Assembly: GCA_903772945.1 (NCBI GenBank)
Contig: CAICTM010001675.1
Span: 1-24,639, forward strand
Origin: Seminavis robusta
Lineage: Eukaryota > Bacillariophyta > Bacillariophyceae > Naviculales > Naviculaceae
DNA length: 24,639 nucleotides
Direction of reading: 5' to 3'
The stretch's first letter is position 1; the number at the start of each line of letters is the position of its first letter. The notes beneath the pieces were generated by a model. The model saw nothing but the letters and a program-made list of their open reading frames with translations, made no database searches and was not told where the DNA came from. This document shows, one piece after another, positions 19,062 to 24,639 of the stretch. The translations under genes and the position numbers were made by a program.

Positions 19062-20118
19062 TCTCTCTAATTCTAAAATCGAATTTGCAGTGCCTCATTG
19101 AGATGATTATCCAATATCCGCAGAGTGGCTGCCTCAAGGAGTGAATAGACTCGTCAAGACAGTCTGGAAAAGTGCACGCAACATTCAGCTTGGACAAAAG
19201 TGAACTGGCAGTAACTGCTTGGCCAGAGCTACCATCAAATTACACCATTGGTGTATGATATATACATACACACCTGGACAAAACTTGCAGGGTAGGAGAC
19301 ATGGAAGTCTGATATAGAAATCTTGTCTCTGTGTTGCCATCCACCATGCTCCTTGAAGGGTCACACCCTATGTAGCAAGCACAACCAGACAGGATGATGA
19401 GAGGAAAGAAATTGCCATGTTTGCCCAGTGGTGGGCGTGACAAGATAAATGCAAGAGCTGCAATTCCAGGCTGACCTTCACACTCAGCAATTTGGAGATA
19501 GCCTTTCCTGGCAACCTCGAGGTATGGATACATGCTTGGGCCATATTCTGTAACCACTGAAAGAAGTTGCCGGTTTGGTTTTTGCGGGGCACCTGAAGAT
19601 GCAGTTGTCCACTGTGGTGAGATCAAAGACAAGCAAATAGTTTCCAACCTCTGGATCAAAATCAAAGTTCAGCAGAAAATCAGGAAAGTGGTCAAACAAA
19701 CTTGTAGAGGAATTTCTTGAACAACCTGTTGGCCTGTGCTGTTGAGTCGAGAATATTTGATTCTTTTTGTACTCTTGATGGTTGTAGAACTGATTCACAG
19801 CACAATCCAAGCACCCCTGTGAGAATATGGCCACATGATCATAAAACATGTCTGGAAGGTTGTCCAAATCAGGGATCACTTGATTTGCAAGGCCCCAATA
19901 AAGTTCTTGATTGGACCTCCATGAGCTTGGTTCAGCTTGCATAGATACAGAAGGTGGCAAGGATGGCGACTGTGACATTTATTCTTCATCTTCACCTTGG
20001 CTGTCAAAAGGAGAATCTTCTTCACCTGGCCGTCTTGCTGGAACTGCTCCAGAAGATTTCTGCGAGCTGGAGCTGTGGTTGCTGGTTGTTGATTGGCATG
20101 AGCAGATAAGGCTGTCAT
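19062..20118 (-). pseudogene. Inverted pseudogene copy of the CRAL-TRIO gene
   Basis: The region can be followed along the 15155-16315 gene from end to end. The start MTALSAHANQQ corresponds to MTTSSADANQQ. The middle keeps PDLDNLPDMFYDHVAIF, then CAVNQFYNHQEYKK, then FPDFLLNFDFDPEVGNYLLVF. YLEVARKGYLQIAECEG and later LLSKLNVACTFPDCLDE follow in other frames. The C-terminal region ends near 19065. At least three frame changes and internal stops break it. The intron position is preserved, with GAAG then GTCAGC and a downstream CATAG acceptor, so it is a DNA-level duplicate rather than a retrocopy. No intact product is expected. Confidence 0.85.
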
Positions 20119-20750
20119 GGTTGTGCATGTCCTTTGTTCTGTTGCTGGTGGATGCTTGTGTGCTGGATGAGAGGCAAGAACACAACAATGCCGCCCGTGT
20201 TCAACAATCGAATTCATATGCCCCCTGGGTCGTCTCCGTTTCCAGTGTCTACTAATACAGGATAATGGTGAATAGAATCGAATGAATCATGTGGCTTATA
20301 TTTAGGGTTTAGGTTTTGCAATTTTGAAGTCAACGTGTGTTAAGTGGAGGGTTGGCTCGCTTCCGCTGGGAGCTTGGCGTCTCTTATATATCCCTGTGTC
20401 CCGCTCTTCGTGGAAATGGGGTATTCGGTAACTAGGATCGTTGGAAGTTCGACAGCTTTCTTCATACCTTGTGGAGTGTCATCATTCCTGATTTATATTC
20501 GCGAGGTGACACTTATGGCCGACTGGTTCGTGGAAAAGGTGTGACGGGAGATGACGTATTTGGGTGCATTGGAATGGGATTGATTTGCAATAATATTGGG
20601 AGGTCCAGTATTGAGGATTGAAAGTGAGGGCACGGGGAGTTTTATACGGTAAGCTAACTGTAGGAGACTTACCACCACTTCTCCTGCTGGTGCTTTCCAA
20701 AAGTTCCCAATGAAGCTGCCTCAAAAGTTCATAAGCCGAGGGGTAATCAA
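20119..20750. other. Region between the CRAL-TRIO pseudogene and the next relic
   Basis: No intact gene. 20301-20313 holds a telobox-like TTTAGGGTTTAGG about 190 bp before the pseudogene start. On the minus strand 20493-20750 still reads protein-like in two alternating frames and contains a GTAAGT donor-like site near 20665, so it may be the decayed 3' end of the relic at 20751-21837. Confidence 0.4.
20301..20313 (+). promoter_or_regulatory. Telobox-like motif upstream of the CRAL-TRIO pseudogene
   Basis: TTTAGGGTTTAGG on the plus strand, reading CCTAAACCCTAAA on the pseudogene strand. It is the same class of word as at 2647, 12544 and 14914, but the surrounding sequence is not obviously shared with the intact paralogue's promoter. 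Confidence 0.3.
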
Positions 20751-21837
20751 CTAAAACACATGGGGAAGGGACCAATGGGTAGCTTGAAGCACTGGTGAAG
20801 TAGAGTGGGGGCAGGGGATGGTGTGCGTGCGAAGTGGCTTGTAATAATGTCGCGACGGGCACCAGTGATAGCCCGCATGCGACCGAAGTCCGAGCACCTC
20901 CAAGGTTTTTTCGGTGAAATCAAAGGACGTAAGACGTGAAGGCGGGAGTTGACCACGGGGCCAAATAGAGTACACATGGCCCTTGACGTCCTTGAGGAAT
21001 TCGGAAACAGTGCGGTATTCGCCTTTATCGATCCAAGAATCCGTCACTAGGTGAGTCATGATGTCGAAGTGGGTGATCAGCTCACACCAGGTGTCATGGA
21101 CCTTATACCACTTGTCCTGTTCGACGAGAACTAGGAAGGGTTAATCCTTCTTTGCCGGGTCATACACGTATTGCATGTAGGAAGGTTTAAAGGTTTCATT
21201 GAAACACTTCAAGGCCATTTCTGGTGTTGGGATCTGTGGTAAGAAACGTTCACCATTTTGTTCGTCAACTTCACCTTTGGGGCACATGATAACAAATCCT
21301 CTTTGGTCATAAGAATTACCGTTGGTGGCCTCGTAAATAAGGAGCCTTTCCCCATCAGCAGAAGAGGGGTACACCAATTTGAATACCAACTCGATCATGT
21401 GCTTGTAAGCGAGGGCTTGAACAAAGGCCAACATGTCTTTGGGATTAACGCCGTTGACGGAGAGGTATCCCTTTGCCGTTCGGGTTGTACATCACCCGGT
21501 AGCTCTTTTCATACAAACAGCCTGTGAAACTGAGGAACATTCCGGGGAAGAGGTATTCTTCGTCTTCCTAGAGGTTGCTGGGAATTACAGCATGGAACTC
21601 ACAGAAATTGAAAGGACCTCTTGCCTTATGTTGATACGCCATGCCTTTTCATTCTTGCTCGTAATGGATAACTCGCGCCATGGCCAAAAAACAGTAGGAT
21701 GGTCGATAGGCGACCGATGTGCTAGTTGAGTCAGAGAGTGGTTGGGCAAGGCATGGGGCGAAGGACGTTCCTTGACACTGAAAAGTGCCGAAAAGAGGAA
21801 GGTCGCATGGCCATTGAGAGTTGAAAAGGACAAACAA
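20751..21837 (-). pseudogene. Relic of an unrecognised protein gene
   Basis: A minus-strand coding-like sequence of about 360 codons runs from 21837 down to 20751, broken by TGA at 21651-21649, TAG at 21570-21568, a one-nucleotide frame change near 21468 and TAA at 21143-21141. Between these breaks the reading is smooth and protein-like: FLAMARVIHYEQE, MAYQHKARGPFNFCEFHAVI, EDEEYLFPGMFLSF, YEKSYRVMYNPNGKG, YLSVNGVNPKDMLAFVQALA, VEQDKWYKVHDTWCELITHF. I do not recognise the family. It could be a Gag-like or other mobile-element protein, or a lineage-specific gene. No intact product is expected. Confidence 0.55.
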
Positions 21838-22730
21838 TTGCTCAAACCAAAAAGAGAAAATAGAAGTAATATAACGGCCGGCAGAGAGATATCAGGCGTA
21901 TGGGTGAGCGTGCTAGCAAGGATGAGGGAAAACCTGTATTTGAAGAAGCGTTTATGCTAACCGATTTTGATCGACGTTCAAAATGAATCAGAATTAGCAT
22001 ATATTAGGATAATGGTTGCATATATCACATTTTCAATGCAAAAGATAAGTATATAATGAGAAAGAACGGTGCGTGTCGTCGCCACTGAGTGTAATCGCGG
22101 ATAACAGATATGAAGCGGCAATCGTGTAAGCCTGCATTATGTAATCCTAATAGCTGAAAAACAAGTAATCAACTTGTACGAAGGGAAGGGCTTGCCAGCT
22201 TTAGGAAGTCCGTGCACGATAGATTCTTCGCTAGACAATCGGCACAGTCTTCCTGGAAAGATGCGATTGAATAATTAAGGATCGTAACCGGTAGACACTA
22301 CGAACACACGGTGGATGGGAGTTGTGTGAAAACTCGGGTCACCTTCAATGTTGCTTAGCCCGGCAGTGAAATGAGGAGGTATATGAAACGGTGCATATAA
22401 TGATTTTTTATCTTATCCACCAGATGTGTAGAGCGGGCCCTCACGTTTTTTGATTTTCGGGGTATAGTTCATCTAAGTGAAAATCACAGCGAGATGGGAG
22501 GGGGGCGCGGATGTAAATGAAAGACTTGGGATTTACTTAACGATCTACATGACAGATTAGGAAATGTGGTGCTACTGGTTTCGCTGAAATGTATAAAGAT
22601 TTGTCACGCTTTTTTCACTGTGTGGTTGGGTTTAGATAGCTTGATTGCCTTGCAGTGAAGTCAGCTGATTTATCGTGAAAATTGGATCGAAGTATAGATA
22701 ATAGAGTAGAATTTTGCTTCGATTACCAAG
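21838..22730. other. AT-rich gap with no supported gene
   Basis: About 890 bp between relics on opposite strands. No open frame, repeat or RNA gene could be supported. If both relics were once genes, this was a divergent promoter region. Confidence 0.5.
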
Positions 22731-23639
22731 ATGCATACAGCGAAAGTGTCTGTTCTAAGAACTGTGGAAGATAGTCTTCGTTCTCACCAAATCCTAATGG
22801 CAGGATGTTTTCCTCTACCGCATTCAGTGCTTCGTAGGGAGCCTCTTTTCTTCTTGGTAGCAGCTTCCATGTCCATGTCCAACTTTGAGCCTTTTGATAT
22901 TATCGGCAATGTCAAGACCTTGGAGTGCGTTCAGGCTAACATCAACCTTCGGTATGACAATCTGATTATGATGGATCCATGGACCGAGACGTTTACGCCC
23001 TATGACTGCTCGGTATGCGATGAAAACATCATGAATGAAAACAATGTGGAATAGTTGTTCTTCGATCAGTTAAAAAAGGTTCAAGAACATCTAAGTTGGG
23101 ACAAAGTCTTACAAGATCATCCGAAGTACCGTTGTGAAGCTGCTGAAGACTGTTTATCCACGAATAGGTATTCACGGCCTTTTAGATGCACACCTCTGAC
23201 GAGGGTTCCTGAAGATGTCCGATCAGAGCGTTGGAACTGGCGCCTTTCCCACCAAGACGTGACGTTTACGGAAAAAGCGCAACTCATAAAGTCGTAAATG
23301 GGGCATATCATGTTGCAAAGGATGTCACGTGAAACTGAAGAAGGGAGAAGCGCGGGTGAAAATACGCACACTAATATGACTATTGTCACACAGCAACTTT
23401 TGTTGAATGTCACGCGAGTCATACGGCGTCACACGGAATTATACAGAAGTCGAAGAATACACCATTTATTACGGGCTTCAGCTAGAAAAATCTATCTGGG
23501 TATCGGGGGTTTTCGTAGGAGTGACGAAGATACAACCTTCGAAGAAGGGGTCATCGATGACCGTTTATGTCGGAGTAGAGCTACCATATATAGTGAGATC
23601 GGCGATTGCAACTGTATGGCGAATCGGAGCAACATCTAG
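22731..23639 (+). pseudogene. Three same-frame coding blocks separated by single stops
   Basis: From ATG 22731 one frame continues to 23639 with internal stops only at TAG 23052-23054 and TAA 23295-23297, then TAG 23637-23639. Blocks are about 107, 80 and 113 codons. The first two look protein-like (FEPFDIIGNVKTLECVQANI; DQLKKVQEHLSWDKVLQDHP); the third is Arg-rich and less convincing. I recognise no family. Chance persistence of one frame is possible but less likely over 300 codons. Confidence 0.4.
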
Positions 23640-24241
23640 CAGGACATATAGGCCTCGCAACATTCGATAGGAACGTAGTGAACGACGGGTGCTAGCCCAG
23701 GTGAGAAGTGACTCACCAAACTCGACACCAGAAACAAAAAGGCCAACTACGATAGATTGACGAACCGTACCAAAGTGATCAAATGAGTCGGCTGTGGACA
23801 TGGATAGTCACCAGAATATACGGGTGAGAGCGAGAACGCATCAGTGACCTACTTGGAAAGCTACCGCAGAGAGTTAGAAGGTGTGACACCTGTGATTAGT
23901 GAGTATGCATTATTCGCAGGTAAAGAAGTCGGAGACTGCAACAGGTTACCGATGGACAAACCAATCCCGATACTTTTCTAAGCTCACACGGATGACCCGA
24001 GATGGATGCATGAGAGCGATCGTGGTAGACCGCGTGTGGCATCAGACGTAATTGGAATTTCGTAACGAGCGACTTGTTCATACGACGAGTTCCAGGAAGA
24101 GCAAGACGAATAGGGTTCGATTTACAGACTCCATGCTAGTAGTGTCTTCAAAACGCTTCTTAAAGCACGGCATGGATTCGTATGCTGATTGTATTCAGGT
24201 GGTTCTGTCTTTTTGCGCAGTAATGCGTCCCGAATATCTGC
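23640..24241. other. Degenerate sequence with no supported gene
   Basis: Several short frames on both strands (for example 23565-23801 minus and 24052-24264 plus) have no recognisable motif. The region probably continues the decay seen on either side. Confidence 0.4.
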
Positions 24242-24607
24242 CGCAGAGAAGTAGAAGAATCTAGAGCTGCCATGCCGGATGGGATACCGCGATAGTTGGA
24301 GGAACGGGGCGAACACAGAAGACTTCCAGGCGCACTTTTGTCAGCTATCCCAACCGGAATTTCATACACCTATGTTCCAGTTGGATGTGTATAGTATTGG
24401 GACAATAATCCGACTTTTCAAGAGGGCCCGACTTCAGTTGAATGGGAAGTTTTCTGCAAAGCAATTGCGGAAGGTCTAGATGGAGATGACGTGTCTAGGG
24501 TTATATCAAGTCGAAGAGCATGGAATTATCAAGCCGGGTTTACTTCAAGCAAGTGCATACTGGATGCCGTAAATGCTATCAACAAAGCACTGCCCCACAC
24601 AAAATAA
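24242..24607 (+). pseudogene. Relic coding sequence with two in-frame stops
   Basis: One plus-strand frame reads smoothly from 24242 to a TAA at 24605-24607, interrupted by TAG at 24293-24295 and TAG at 24392-24394. Protein-like stretches include PGALLSAIPTGISYTYVPVG, QEGPTSVEWEVFCKAIAEGL and AGFTSSKCILDAVNAINKAL. The family is not recognised. The upstream part is either lost or continues in another frame (24052-24264). Confidence 0.45.
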
Positions 24608-24639
24608 GCAGCCAAGTTGGCTAAAGGTACCGATGGTAG

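Noticed and set aside
19062..20118. Processed retrocopy of the CRAL-TRIO gene
   Set aside because: The intron is still present at the same place, so an mRNA intermediate is unlikely.
23565..23801. 78-aa minus-strand open frame
   Set aside because: No motif, and it overlaps the plus-strand relic, whose frame persists for 300 codons.

Overview
The window looks like nuclear DNA from a eukaryotic microalga, most likely a pennate diatom. The evidence is short GT-AG introns of 90-126 nt, closely packed genes on both strands, a UTP18 homologue, a secretase-type rhomboid, a CRAL-TRIO-like protein of a type I associate with diatoms, and a PAPS-dependent sulfotransferase. I had no search tools, so the taxon is an inference from gene style.

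Layout. 1-2600 is a repeat island. It holds a nested terminal-inverted-repeat element (757-1573, with an inner element at 910-1324), a second inverted-repeat element (1948-2394) and an imperfect hairpin (2424-2568). 3050-18196 is the gene-dense core: a three-exon rhomboid protease (+), a 1021-aa TPR protein (+), a TPR plus DUF4470-like protein (-) whose reading frame breaks twice, UTP18 (-, two exons), a CRAL-TRIO-like protein (+, two exons) divergent from UTP18, and a sulfotransferase (-). 18200-24639 is a decay zone: an inverted, intron-bearing pseudogene copy of the CRAL-TRIO gene (about 19062-20118), then three relics of unrecognised proteins interrupted by single in-frame stops (20751-21837 on the minus strand; 22731-23639 and 24242-24607 on the plus strand).

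The most unusual signal is in the repeat island. The inner element carries 16 same-strand copies of GAGACG whose spacing is mirror-symmetric: all eight pairs share a midpoint at 1119.5-1120, and two opposite-strand copies obey the same centre. The outer element repeats the design, with two same-strand 66-bp arrays of 11-bp A-tract units, each exactly 80 bp inside its terminal repeat. The neighbouring 447-bp element uses a closely related core word (TTAGGGACGG beside TTAGGAGACGA) in two variants arranged as serial hairpins. Together they suggest an undescribed family of structured non-autonomous elements.

The genes do not form an obvious pathway. UTP18 belongs to ribosome biogenesis, the rhomboid and sulfotransferase to membrane or secretory compartments, and the CRAL-TRIO protein to lipid handling. 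A shared regulatory hint is a telomere-like TTAGGGTT word upstream of several of the genes.
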